Source: JBQTIP01 sp052388025 (lineage in GTDB: Bacteria > Actinomycetota > UBA4738 > HRBIN12). From it: a stretch of DNA of 9,441 nt. A program made the position numbers and the translations under genes. Below, piece by piece: positions 1 to 6,574 of this stretch. The stretch lies in assembly GCA_052388025.1 (NCBI GenBank), contig JBQTIP010000027.1, positions 1 to 9,441 on the forward strand. The letters are read 5' to 3'. Each line of letters begins with the position of its first letter. The first letter of the stretch is position 1. Below the pieces are notes generated by a model. The model had not been told where the DNA came from. It was given only the letters and a program-made list of their open reading frames with translations, and did no database searches.

Positions 1-133
1 CCGGTGTCTGGTGCAGACCCGTGTAGACGACCTCGAAGCCGGCGTCACGCAGGGCCCGAGCCACGACCTTCGCCCCCCGGTCGTGGCCGTCGAGGCCGGG
101 CTTCGCGACGATGATGCGCAGCTTCTCAGGCAT
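1..133 (-). CDS. Cobalamin (B12)-binding domain protein, methylmalonyl-CoA mutase C-terminal type (N-terminal part only)
   Basis: The gene starts at the ATG at 133 and runs off the left edge, so only the first 44 residues are visible. They begin MPEKLRIIVAKPGLDGHDRG and continue with GAKVVARALRDAGFEVVYTG. This is the first beta strand plus the DxHxxG cobalamin motif (D14, H16, G19), whose His replaces dimethylbenzimidazole as the lower cobalt ligand. The sequence is typical of the stand-alone small subunit, or C-terminal B12 domain, of methylmalonyl-CoA mutase and related acyl-CoA mutases. Because the domain begins right at the start codon, a separate B12 subunit is more likely than a fused large subunit. 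The catalytic TIM-barrel subunit would be elsewhere. There is no Shine-Dalgarno sequence, but a TACACT hexamer lies 9 nt upstream, so the mRNA may be leaderless. The family call is firm; the exact mutase substrate cannot be told. Confidence 0.88.
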   Translation of the reverse strand, partial: MPEKLRIIVAKPGLDGHDRGAKVVARALRDAGFEVVYTGLHQTP

Positions 134-142
134 GCGCGGCCA

Positions 143-148
143 AGTGTA
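143..148 (-). promoter_or_regulatory. Candidate -10 element (TACACT) for the B12-binding-domain gene
   Basis: On the minus strand TACACT ends 9 nt before the ATG at 133, fits TAnnnT, and the start has no Shine-Dalgarno sequence. Transcription from it would begin within a few nucleotides of the start codon. No convincing -35 element is seen at 17-18 nt. Confidence 0.35.
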
Positions 149-208
149 GCGAACGACCAGGATCCTCCCGCTTGCGGCCACTCGGCCGGCCCATCGGACA
201 CTATCCCC

Positions 209-253
209 GTGATCCCCGAGACCCGGTACGCGAAGACGCTGGATGAAGTACAT
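209..253 (+). other. Out-of-frame remnant of the conserved N-terminus of the hydrolase/cyclase protein
   Basis: Starting at GTG 209 this frame reads VIPETRYAKTLDEVH. This matches the N-terminus usual in actinobacterial alpha/beta-hydrolase-fused cyclases (ETRYAK, a short linker, VHIAYQV). The continuation, DYQVLGDGP, is found in another frame beginning at 255. Restoring two bases at 253/254 (CATC to CATATC) would join the halves as ...LDEVH-I-DYQVLGDGP. The segment is therefore probably the original start of the gene at 243-1253, cut off by a -2 frameshift or a sequencing error. The family pattern is recalled, not searched. Confidence 0.6.
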
Positions 254-1253
254 CGACTACCAGGTGCTGGGCGACGGACCGGTCGACCTCGTAGCGATGC
301 CCGGCTGGGTCTCGAACGTCGACTCCGTGTGGTCGCTGCCCGATTGCGCTCGCAATTACCGGAGGCTCGCGACGTTCTCCCGGCTGATCCTCTTCGACAA
401 GCGGGGCACGGCCTGCCAGGGTCCTGGGGAGTGGGGGGCACCGAGCGTCGCCGACGATGAGGAGATCGTCCGAGCCATGGCGGCGTGGGCCCGAGCTAGC
501 GCGAGCCCCGGGGCGGCCGTCGCGCTCAGCCGCATGAACTACGAGATCGACGTCCGGCACGTGCTGCCGGCGATCCGCGTGCCGACCCTCGTCCTGAACA
601 AGCAGGGCGACGAACCCGAGCCCGTCCGGTACATGGCTGAGCGCATCCCGGGCGCGAAGTACGTGGAGCTGCCCGGGAGGGATCACATCCCCTGGTTCGG
701 GGACCAGGAGGCGCTCCTCGGGGAGATCGAGCGCTTCCTGGCTGACGTGCGCGACGAGGAGGTAGAGCTTGACCGAGTGCTTGCCACGGTGTTGTTCACC
801 GACATCGTGGGCTCGACGGAGCGCGCCGTCGGGCTGGGCGATCGGAAGTGGAAGGACCTTCTGGAGACCCACCACAAACGCGTGCGGGGACAGCTGAGCC
901 GCTACCGCCGCCGGGAGATCGACACGGCGGGCGACGGCTTCTTCGCCGCCTTCGACGGGCCGGCCCGGGCCATCCGGTGCGCCCGCGCGATCGCCGATTC
1001 CGTGCGGGACCTGGGGATCGAGGTTCGGGCGGGGCTGCACACGGGCGAATGCGAGCTGATGGGAGAGAAGGTCGGCGGCCTCGCCGTCCACATCGGGGCC
1101 CGCGTCGCGTCGAAGGCGGAGCCGGGAGAGGTACTGGTCTCGAGCACCGTGAAAGACCTGGTCGCCGGCTCGGGGCTCCGATTCGTCGATCGGGGCATGC
1201 ACGAGCTGAAGGGCGTCCCGGGCGAGTGGCGCCTCTTCGCCGTGGAGCGGTGA
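243..1253 (+). CDS. Class III adenylate/guanylate cyclase with a truncated N-terminal alpha/beta-hydrolase-like domain
   Basis: The C-terminal half (about residues 177-336 of 336) is a class III nucleotidyl cyclase catalytic domain, which would make cAMP or cGMP from ATP or GTP. It has the first metal Asp in FTDIVGST (D187), the second in DTAGDGFF (D231), and a GLHTGE loop (264-269). Where many cyclases have Asn-x3-Arg, AVHIGARV shows His283-x3-Arg287; I recall this as common in this subgroup. Residues 1-170 are an incomplete alpha/beta-hydrolase fold as in mycobacterial Rv1900c-type proteins: the oxyanion-side MPGWVSN, LILFDKRGT (49-56), then directly EWGAPSVADD and RMNYEIDVRHVLP, ending with the His-bearing GRDHIPW (H148). 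The stretch holding the GxSxG nucleophile elbow, about 100 residues, is missing in frame. The ATG at 243 has no good ribosome binding site and lies on the scar of an apparent frameshift, the older start being GTG 209. The cyclase part looks functional; hydrolase activity is very unlikely. Whether the gene is expressed or a decaying pseudogene is open. Confidence 0.85.
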   Translation: MKYIDYQVLGDGPVDLVAMPGWVSNVDSVWSLPDCARNYRRLATFSRLILFDKRGTACQGPGEWGAPSVADDEEIVRAMAAWARASASPGAAVALSRMNYEIDVRHVLPAIRVPTLVLNKQGDEPEPVRYMAERIPGAKYVELPGRDHIPWFGDQEALLGEIERFLADVRDEEVELDRVLATVLFTDIVGSTERAVGLGDRKWKDLLETHHKRVRGQLSRYRRREIDTAGDGFFAAFDGPARAIRCARAIADSVRDLGIEVRAGLHTGECELMGEKVGGLAVHIGARVASKAEPGEVLVSSTVKDLVAGSGLRFVDRGMHELKGVPGEWRLFAVER

Positions 1254-1285
1254 GTCCTGCCGGTCGTACCTATACTCGGGAGGCG

Positions 1286-1447
1286 ATGACGAAGCGGATC
1301 CGGTTCCGGCCGCCGGGGCTCAAGCCGGGAACGAAGATCGGCCACCTCGGTCCCTACCGGGGCCGGCTGGGCCTGGCCTGGGTCATCGCGCCGCTCGTGG
1401 CCGGGATCGTGATCCTGGCGGCGGGCTACCTGCTGCTCCTCCGCTAG
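1286..1447 (+). CDS. Small single-span membrane protein (53 aa), function unknown
   Basis: The ATG at 1286 is preceded by a good Shine-Dalgarno sequence, GGGAGG at 1278-1283, although the spacing is very short. The 53-residue product has a basic, proline-containing N-terminus (MTKRIRFRPPGLKPGTK), a linker GHLGPYRGRLGLA, then one hydrophobic segment from about residue 31 to 52 (WVIAPLVAGIVILAAGYLLL), and ends in Arg. Positive charges before the span suggest the N-terminus is cytoplasmic. It begins 32 nt after the cyclase gene, so it may be co-transcribed; a TATACT hexamer at 1271-1276 could instead be its own -10 element. I recognise no family. The ribosome binding site, the coherent membrane span and the tight fit between neighbours support a real gene. 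Confidence 0.6.
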   Translation: MTKRIRFRPPGLKPGTKIGHLGPYRGRLGLAWVIAPLVAGIVILAAGYLLLLR

Positions 1448-1489
1448 TCCGTATCAGACTAGCGCCAACGTCGCTCGGGGGGTGACTTC

Positions 1490-1969
1490 ATGAGATGGGA
1501 CGAGTTCGCCGCGGCCTGCCCCGAGATCGCCACGCTGGCACACGACCGCTTCGCGAAGGACCAGGTCGTCATGGTGGGCACGCTTCGCAAGGACGGCTCA
1601 TCGCGGATCAGCCCGTGTGAGCCGGACTTCGCCGACGGCCGACTGATGCTCGGCATGATGTGGCAATCGAAGAAGGCGCTCGACCTGCTCCGTGACCCGC
1701 GAATCGCCGTGCACAGCTGCACGAGCGACCGGATGGGGACACAGGGCGACATCAAGCTCTACGGGCGCGCCGTCGAAGTGCGGGATCCCGAGCTGCGGCA
1801 CGCCTTCCGCGAGGCCATCCAGGCCAGGATCGACTGGGCGCCCGAGGAGCCCAACTTCCACCTGTTCTCGATCGAAGTCGAGTCGGCGGGTTACGCGATC
1901 TTCGGGGACGAGCACTACGCCTTGGCCTGGAATCCGACGGAGGGGCTGCGGCGCTTCCCCTTGGGGTGA
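1490..1969 (+). CDS. Pyridoxamine 5'-phosphate oxidase-fold flavin/F420-binding protein
   Basis: This 159-residue protein has the split-barrel layout of the PPOX family. A helical N-terminus is followed by strand VVMVGTLRKDGSSRISPCEPDF (residues 26-47, read as two strands), then GRLMLGMMWQSKKALDLLRDPRIAVHS (50-76 region). That pattern, in which a short strand is followed by a K-A-x-x-L-x-x-DPR helix, is typical of the small actinobacterial flavin- or F420-binding members. DIKLYGRAVEVRD (87-99) and HLFSIEVESAGYAIF (124-138) are the later barrel strands. Such proteins act in the cytoplasm as oxidoreductases or cofactor-binding proteins; the substrate is not predictable here. The start is ATG 1490 with a G-rich Shine-Dalgarno run about 7 nt upstream. 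It lies 42 nt after the small membrane protein gene on the same strand. The length is usual and no lesion is visible. Confidence 0.82.
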   Translation: MRWDEFAAACPEIATLAHDRFAKDQVVMVGTLRKDGSSRISPCEPDFADGRLMLGMMWQSKKALDLLRDPRIAVHSCTSDRMGTQGDIKLYGRAVEVRDPELRHAFREAIQARIDWAPEEPNFHLFSIEVESAGYAIFGDEHYALAWNPTEGLRRFPLG

Positions 1970-2084
1970 CGACGGTGGCTCAGCCCACCCGCTTGAGCGG
2001 AGCGTAGGAGTTCAGCCGCTGAATCAGCACCTGTAACCCCACGTAGTTCATCCGAAGATCCCACCCTACGCGTGAGGGGCTGAT

Positions 2085-2126
2085 GCATATCCTGTCAAGA
2101 TTCGCAAGAGTACTGGCATATCCTGT
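2085..2126. repeat. Short direct repeat (two 11-nt copies, 31-nt period)
   Basis: GCATATCCTGT occurs at 2085-2095 and again at 2116-2126, in the 160-nt spacer between the converging PPOX and helicase genes. This spacer (1970-2129) is less GC-rich than its surroundings and contains no gene I can support. It also holds a small palindrome, TTCAGC-C-GCTGAA, at 2011-2023. No strong terminator hairpin with a T-run is visible for either converging gene. Two copies are too few to call an array. Confidence 0.5.
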
Positions 2127-2129
2127 GAC

Positions 2130-4310
2130 TCAATCAACCTTGCGCAGCGGCGCATGGGCGAGCAGAAGTCGCTTCTCGCCGGCATCCTCGAAGGCCACCG
2201 TAGCCTCGGCGCCGGTTCCGGACCCCGAAACCTCCAGCACCACGCCCTCACCCCACTTGTCGTGTATCACGGTATCCCCGGCGCCAACCGCGATCGGCTC
2301 GTGACGCCCCCCCGAAACGGCCGCCCTCGCGGTGGCGGCCCACCCGCTCCCCGGTCCGGTCGCGTCCGTTTCCAGTGAGTGCAGCAGCTCGGCAGGGATC
2401 TCCGACAGGAACCGGGAAGGCGGGTTGTACGACGTGCTCCCGAAGAGCGTCCGGCTCCACGCATGGCACAGGTACAGACGCTCGCGGGCTCGGGTGATGC
2501 CCACGTACGCGAGCCGCCGCTCCTCCTCGAGCTGTCCGGGGTCGCCCATCGACCGGTAGTGGGGAAACACGCCGTCCTCCATCCCCACGATGAACACCAC
2601 CGGGAACTCCAACCCCTTCGCCACGTGGAGGGTCATGAGCGTGACCGTCGAGGCTTCCTCGTCGTAGTCGTCCTGCTCCCCGACCAGCGACACCTGCTCG
2701 AGGAAGTCGGCGAGCGTCCCGTCAGGAGCCCGGGCGTCGAACTCGGCGGCGACCCCCCCGAGCTCCTTCAGGTTCTCGATCCGACCCTCGGCCTCGATCG
2801 TCCGCTCGGCCTCCAGCTCCATGAGGTAGCCGGACTCCGTCGCCGCCGCCTCGACCATCCGAGGGGCGCGCGCGCCCCCTTCGATCAGCTCGGCCAGCCG
2901 GTCCATTATCTGGACGAACCCGAGCACGGCGCCCCGGGCCCGCGCTCCCAGCACGCCGATCTCCTCGGCCCGACGGGCGGCCTCCAGGAAGGGGATCTCC
3001 TCCGAAGCCGCGAAGCTCTCCAGCGCGCCAACCGTCGCATCGCCGATCCCGCGCTTCGGTGAGTTGATCACCCGCCGCGCCGAGATCACGTCCTGCGGGT
3101 TCACGAGCAGCCGGAGGTAGGCCAGGATGTCCTTCACCTCCTTGCGCTCGTAGAACCGCACCCCGCCGAACACGCGGTACGGGAGTCCCGTCCGGACGAA
3201 GATGTCCTCGAGCACCCGGCTCTGAGCGTTCGTTCGGTAGAAGACAGCCACGTCGCGATACCGGTGGCCCTCATCGTCGACAAGCCGGTGGATCTCCTCC
3301 GCGACGAACAGCGATTCCTCGTGCTCGTTGTCGGCGCGGAACCGGACGGCAAGCTCACCTCCAGCCGCCTCGGTCCACAGGCTCTTCGGCTTGCGCTGGA
3401 CGTTGTGCTCGATCAGCGCGTTCGCGACGGCCAGGATGCTCTGTGTGGAGCGGTAGTTCTGCTCCATGAGGAAGACCGCGGTGTCCGGATAGTCGCGCTC
3501 GAAGTCCAGCAGGTTCTGGATCGTGGCGCCGCGCCACGAGTAGACACCCTGATCTGCGTCGCCCACGACGCATATGTTGCGGTGCTTGGCCGCCAGGAGG
3601 TTCACGAGCTCGTACTGTGCCCGGTTGGTGTCCTGGTACTCGTCGATCAGGATGTAACGGAACCGCTCCTGGTAGTGCTCGAGCACCTCAGGGTGATCGC
3701 GGAACAGCCGAACCGTCTCGCCGATGAGGTCGTCGAAGTCGAGGGCTCCCGCGGCTCGCTTCCGCTGCTCGTAGGCGGCGTAGATCCCCGCCACCGTCTC
3801 CTCGTAGAAGTTCGAGGCGACGCGCGAGTACTCGTCGGGGCCGACTACGTGGTCCTTCGCCTTCCCGATCGCCGACGCCACCGCGCGGGGTGGGAACCGC
3901 TTCACGTCCACGTTCATATCGCGAAGGACGTTGGCGATCAGTCGCTCGGTGTCTGCCTCGTCGTAGATGGTGAACGCGGAAGGCAGGCCGAGCCGCTCGT
4001 GCTCGCGCCGCAGGATCCTCGCGCAGGCCGAGTGGAAGGTGAGGATCCACATCCCGGCGGCCACCTTGGTGCCCAGCAGCCCCTCCACGCGCTCGGCCAT
4101 CTCCCGCGCGGCCTTGTTGGTGAAGGTGATCGCCAGCACGGCGTACGGTGAGACGCCCTTCTCTCTGATCAGGAACGCGATCCGGTGCGTGAGCGCCCTG
4201 GTCTTTCCCGAGCCGGCCCCTGCGACGATCAGCACCGGGCCTTCGGTGTGCAGCACGGCCTCGGCCTGCATGGGGTTCAGCGATTCGAGCAGAGTGCATC
4301 CGGGCGCCAC
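2130..4310 (-). CDS. pcrA: ATP-dependent DNA helicase UvrD/PcrA (superfamily 1A)
   Basis: This 726-residue 3'-5' DNA helicase acts in nucleotide excision repair, mismatch or replication repair and removal of stalled complexes from DNA. All SF1A motifs are present in order: Q motif LNPMQAEAV (11-19), Walker A GAGSGKT (31-37), Ia TFTNKAAREM (62-71), TFHS (91-94), Walker B DEYQDT (223-228), III VGDADQGVYSWRGA (249-262), IV QNYRST (284-289), V TVTLMTLHVAKGLEF (555-569) and VI RRLAYVGITRARERL (598-612). The C-terminus (about 677-726, DTVIHDKWGEGVV...) is the Tudor-like domain of PcrA/UvrD that binds RNA polymerase. Length is normal for the family. The start chosen is GTG 4310, since no in-frame ATG precedes the Q motif closely; there is no Shine-Dalgarno sequence, but TACAAT lies 7 nt upstream, which suggests a leaderless mRNA. 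The gene is divergent from the sortase. The name pcrA rather than uvrD is by convention for Gram-positive and actinobacterial lineages. Confidence 0.96.
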   Translation of the reverse strand: MAPGCTLLESLNPMQAEAVLHTEGPVLIVAGAGSGKTRALTHRIAFLIREKGVSPYAVLAITFTNKAAREMAERVEGLLGTKVAAGMWILTFHSACARILRREHERLGLPSAFTIYDEADTERLIANVLRDMNVDVKRFPPRAVASAIGKAKDHVVGPDEYSRVASNFYEETVAGIYAAYEQRKRAAGALDFDDLIGETVRLFRDHPEVLEHYQERFRYILIDEYQDTNRAQYELVNLLAAKHRNICVVGDADQGVYSWRGATIQNLLDFERDYPDTAVFLMEQNYRSTQSILAVANALIEHNVQRKPKSLWTEAAGGELAVRFRADNEHEESLFVAEEIHRLVDDEGHRYRDVAVFYRTNAQSRVLEDIFVRTGLPYRVFGGVRFYERKEVKDILAYLRLLVNPQDVISARRVINSPKRGIGDATVGALESFAASEEIPFLEAARRAEEIGVLGARARGAVLGFVQIMDRLAELIEGGARAPRMVEAAATESGYLMELEAERTIEAEGRIENLKELGGVAAEFDARAPDGTLADFLEQVSLVGEQDDYDEEASTVTLMTLHVAKGLEFPVVFIVGMEDGVFPHYRSMGDPGQLEEERRLAYVGITRARERLYLCHAWSRTLFGSTSYNPPSRFLSEIPAELLHSLETDATGPGSGWAATARAAVSGGRHEPIAVGAGDTVIHDKWGEGVVLEVSGSGTGAEATVAFEDAGEKRLLLAHAPLRKVD

Positions 4311-4317
4311 GCATCAG

Positions 4318-4323
4318 ATTGTA
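4318..4323 (-). promoter_or_regulatory. Candidate -10 element (TACAAT) for leaderless pcrA transcript
   Basis: On the minus strand TACAAT matches the TATAAT consensus at 5 of 6 positions. Its last base is 7 nt before the G of the GTG at 4310, so initiation would fall on the start codon itself. No clear -35 hexamer is seen 17-18 nt upstream. It lies in the 58-nt divergent region shared with the sortase gene. Confidence 0.45.
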
Positions 4324-4354
4324 GGTTGCGGTGCCGATACCTCGGATGACCTGC

Positions 4355-4360
4355 GACACT
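4355..4360 (+). promoter_or_regulatory. Weak candidate -10 element (GACACT) for the sortase gene
   Basis: GACACT ends 8 nt before the ATG at 4369. It fits the spacing seen for other starts in the window but has G instead of T in the first position, so it is weak. The GGGCGG at 4361-4366 is too close to the ATG to be a standard Shine-Dalgarno sequence. Confidence 0.2.
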
Positions 4361-4368
4361 GGGCGGAT

Positions 4369-5025
4369 ATGAGCACGCGAATCGAAGCCGCTGCCGGCCC
4401 GGAGATCCGCCGAGACCCAAGGCACCGCCGGCGCAGGGCGGGGCGGGTTCTCCGGATCCTCGGGATCCTTTGCCTCGCCGGTGCCGTCGGGGTCGGCGGA
4501 TACCTCGCCTGGTTGCTCTGGGGAACCGGCCTCACGACGAAGCGGCATCAGAGCGAGCTGCGGCGGCAGTTCGAGCCGACGCTCGGCACCAGGCCGGCCC
4601 CGCAGACGCCGGAGGAAGAGCCGGTCCATCTCCCCGGGGACGCGGTCGCGATCCTCCAGATCCCGCGGATCGACCTGGACGTAGTTGTAGTGGAGGGGAC
4701 CGACACGGAATCCCTGAAGCGGGGGCCGGGGCACTACGCGCAGACCGCCTACCCCTGGCAGGATCGCGGCCGCGTGGGGATCGCCGGCCACCGCACGACC
4801 TACGGCCACCCGTTCTGGTCGCTCGACAAGCTGCGACCGGGCGACCGGATCATCCTGCAGACGGAGTACGGCACCTTCCGCTACGAGGTGACTCGGTCCT
4901 TCATCATCGTGCCGTCGAACGACTCGGTCCTCGATCAGACCTCGGGTCCGACGCTCGTCCTCACTACATGCAACCCGAGGTTCTCGGCGGCGCAACGCCT
5001 GATCGTCGTCGCCGTCCGCCTTTGA
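4369..5025 (+). CDS. Class E sortase (membrane-anchored cysteine transpeptidase)
   Basis: Sortases cut a C-terminal sorting signal of secreted proteins and join them to the cell wall or to pilin subunits. This 218-residue protein has a basic N-terminus, one membrane span (about 27-51) and an extracytoplasmic catalytic domain (about 88-218) beginning AVAILQIPRIDLDVVVVEG. Catalytic residues are visible: His141 in GIAGHRTTYGHPFW, Cys201 in LVLTTCNP, and Arg210 in SAAQRLIVVA. The TLxTCxPxxSxxxR pattern and the N-terminal anchor fit class E, the actinobacterial housekeeping type that usually recognises LAxTG. The ATG at 4369 was chosen because the basic stretch and membrane span follow it directly; the same frame is open far upstream, but only as the antisense of pcrA. 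No substrate protein or pilin gene is nearby, so a general anchoring role is likely. It is divergent from pcrA and convergent with guaA. Confidence 0.93.
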   Translation: MSTRIEAAAGPEIRRDPRHRRRRAGRVLRILGILCLAGAVGVGGYLAWLLWGTGLTTKRHQSELRRQFEPTLGTRPAPQTPEEEPVHLPGDAVAILQIPRIDLDVVVVEGTDTESLKRGPGHYAQTAYPWQDRGRVGIAGHRTTYGHPFWSLDKLRPGDRIILQTEYGTFRYEVTRSFIIVPSNDSVLDQTSGPTLVLTTCNPRFSAAQRLIVVAVRL

Positions 5026-5030
5026 CGGCG
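5010..5030. terminator. Possible bidirectional stem-loop between convergent sortase and guaA
   Basis: CGCCGTC (5010-5016) pairs with GACGGCG (5024-5030) over a 7-nt loop. The stem spans the sortase stop codon and lies 9 nt from the guaA stop. The 13-nt intergenic space has no T-run on either side, so a classical Rho-independent terminator is doubtful. Confidence 0.3.
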
Positions 5031-5038
5031 GCCCGCGC

Positions 5039-6574
5039 CTACTCCCACTCGATCGTCGAGGGCGGCTTGGACGAGACGTCGTATGCGACGCGGTTGACGC
5101 CCGGCACCTCGGCGATCACCCGGCTCGAGATCCGGTCGAGGACCTCGTGGGGGAGCCGCGCCCAGTCGGCCGTCATCGCGTCCTCGCTCGTCACGGCGCG
5201 CAGAACGACCGGGTACTGGTAGGTCCGGCCGTCGCCCATTACGCCCACGGTCTTGACGGTCAGCAGCACCGCGAACGCCTGCCACAGGTCCCGGTACAGG
5301 CCGGCCCGGCGGATCTCCTCGTTCACGATCCGATCCGCGCCGCGGAGGATCGCGAGCCGGTCCGCCGTCACCTCGCCCACGACACGCACGGCGAGCCCCG
5401 GCCCCGGGAACGGATGGCGCCACACGATCTCCTCAGGCAGTCCGAGCTCCTCCCCCACCCGGCGGACCTCGTCCTTGAACAGGTCGCGTAGCGGCTCGAC
5501 CAGCTCGAAGTCCATGTCCTCGGGCAGCCCTCCCACGTTGTGGTGGGTCTTTATCGTCGCGGCGGTCCGCGAGCCCGACTCGATCACATCCGGGTAGAGC
5601 GTGCCCTGCACCAGGAACCGCGCGCCGACGGGCCCTGCCGCCTCCTCGAACACGCGGATGAACTCCTCGCCGATGGCCTTCCGCTTCTCCTCCGGCTCGG
5701 TCACGCCGGCCAGCCTCGCAAGGAACCGATCGGCCGCCTTCGCGTGCACGAGCGGTATCTGGAAATGACGACCGAAGGTCTGCTCCACCTCCTCGGGCTC
5801 GCCCTCGCGGCTCAAGCCGGTGTCGACGAACACGCACGTGAGACGGTCGCCCACCGCCCTGTGGACGAGTAGCGCCGCCACGGCGGAGTCCACGCCGCCG
5901 GACAGCGCGCACAGCACCCGGCCGTTACCGACCTGCTCGCGGATCCGGCCGACCGATCGCTCGATCACGTTCGCCGGCGTCCAATCCGGCAGCAGCCCGC
6001 AGCCCTCGTAGAGGAACCGCTTCATGATGTCGAGCCCGCTCGGGGTGTGTGCGACCTCCGGGTGGAACTGCACACCGAAGAGGCCCCGCTCCCGATCCTC
6101 CATGGCCGCGACCGGCGTGGACTCCGTGTGGGCGTTCACCCGGAACCCCTCCGGAGGTCGCACGACCGTGTCGGCGTGGCTCATCCACACGGTCTGATGC
6201 GCGGGGAGGTCCGCCAGCAGCACCCCGGGCTCGTCGACAGTGAGCTCGGTCCCGCCGTACTCGCGAAGGCCCGTCGCCCGGACCTCCCCTCCGAGGACTT
6301 GCGCCATCAGTTGCTGCCCGTAGCAGATACCCAGAACCGGCACGCCGATGTCGAAGACCTCCGGATCGATGCCGGGGGCTCCTTCCTCGTAGACGGAGGC
6401 CGGGCCCCCGGAGAGGACGATGCCGGCCGGCCGCCGGGCCTTCAGCTCACGCGCGGAGAGGTCGAACGGGACGATCTCGGAGTAGACGTGGCACTCCCGA
6501 ACCCTTCGCGCGATGAGCTGCGCGTACTGCGCCCCCAGGTCGACCACCAGGACCGGGCGGGCCTCGGTCGACAT
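5039..6574 (-). CDS. guaA: GMP synthase (glutamine-hydrolysing)
   Basis: GuaA converts XMP, ATP and glutamine to GMP, the last step of de novo guanine nucleotide synthesis, in the cytoplasm. From ATG 6574 the protein is 511 residues, the usual length. The N-terminal class I glutamine amidotransferase domain begins VLVVDLGAQYAQLIARRVRE. Its nucleophile is Cys84 in GICYGQQ, with His171 and Glu173 in VQFHPEV. The ATP pyrophosphatase domain carries the P-loop SGGVDS (225-230). The C-terminal dimerisation domain has the conserved HPFPGPGLAVRV stretch and the terminal YDVSSKPPSTIEWE. ATG 6574 is preferred to the GTG one codon upstream because it forms a TGATG overlap with the guaB3 stop, with GGGGAT upstream as ribosome binding site. 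This implies co-transcription and translational coupling with guaB3. All key residues are present. Confidence 0.97.
   Translation of the reverse strand: MSTEARPVLVVDLGAQYAQLIARRVRECHVYSEIVPFDLSARELKARRPAGIVLSGGPASVYEEGAPGIDPEVFDIGVPVLGICYGQQLMAQVLGGEVRATGLREYGGTELTVDEPGVLLADLPAHQTVWMSHADTVVRPPEGFRVNAHTESTPVAAMEDRERGLFGVQFHPEVAHTPSGLDIMKRFLYEGCGLLPDWTPANVIERSVGRIREQVGNGRVLCALSGGVDSAVAALLVHRAVGDRLTCVFVDTGLSREGEPEEVEQTFGRHFQIPLVHAKAADRFLARLAGVTEPEEKRKAIGEEFIRVFEEAAGPVGARFLVQGTLYPDVIESGSRTAATIKTHHNVGGLPEDMDFELVEPLRDLFKDEVRRVGEELGLPEEIVWRHPFPGPGLAVRVVGEVTADRLAILRGADRIVNEEIRRAGLYRDLWQAFAVLLTVKTVGVMGDGRTYQYPVVLRAVTSEDAMTADWARLPHEVLDRISSRVIAEVPGVNRVAYDVSSKPPSTIEWE

Noticed and set aside
201..1202. 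333-residue open frame on the minus strand
   Set aside because: It is antisense to the cyclase gene, whose metal-binding motifs settle the strand.
3688..4995. 435-residue open frame on the minus strand across pcrA and the sortase
   Set aside because: It is rich in Arg, Gly and Pro and lies in a shifted frame over two well-supported genes, a high-GC shadow.
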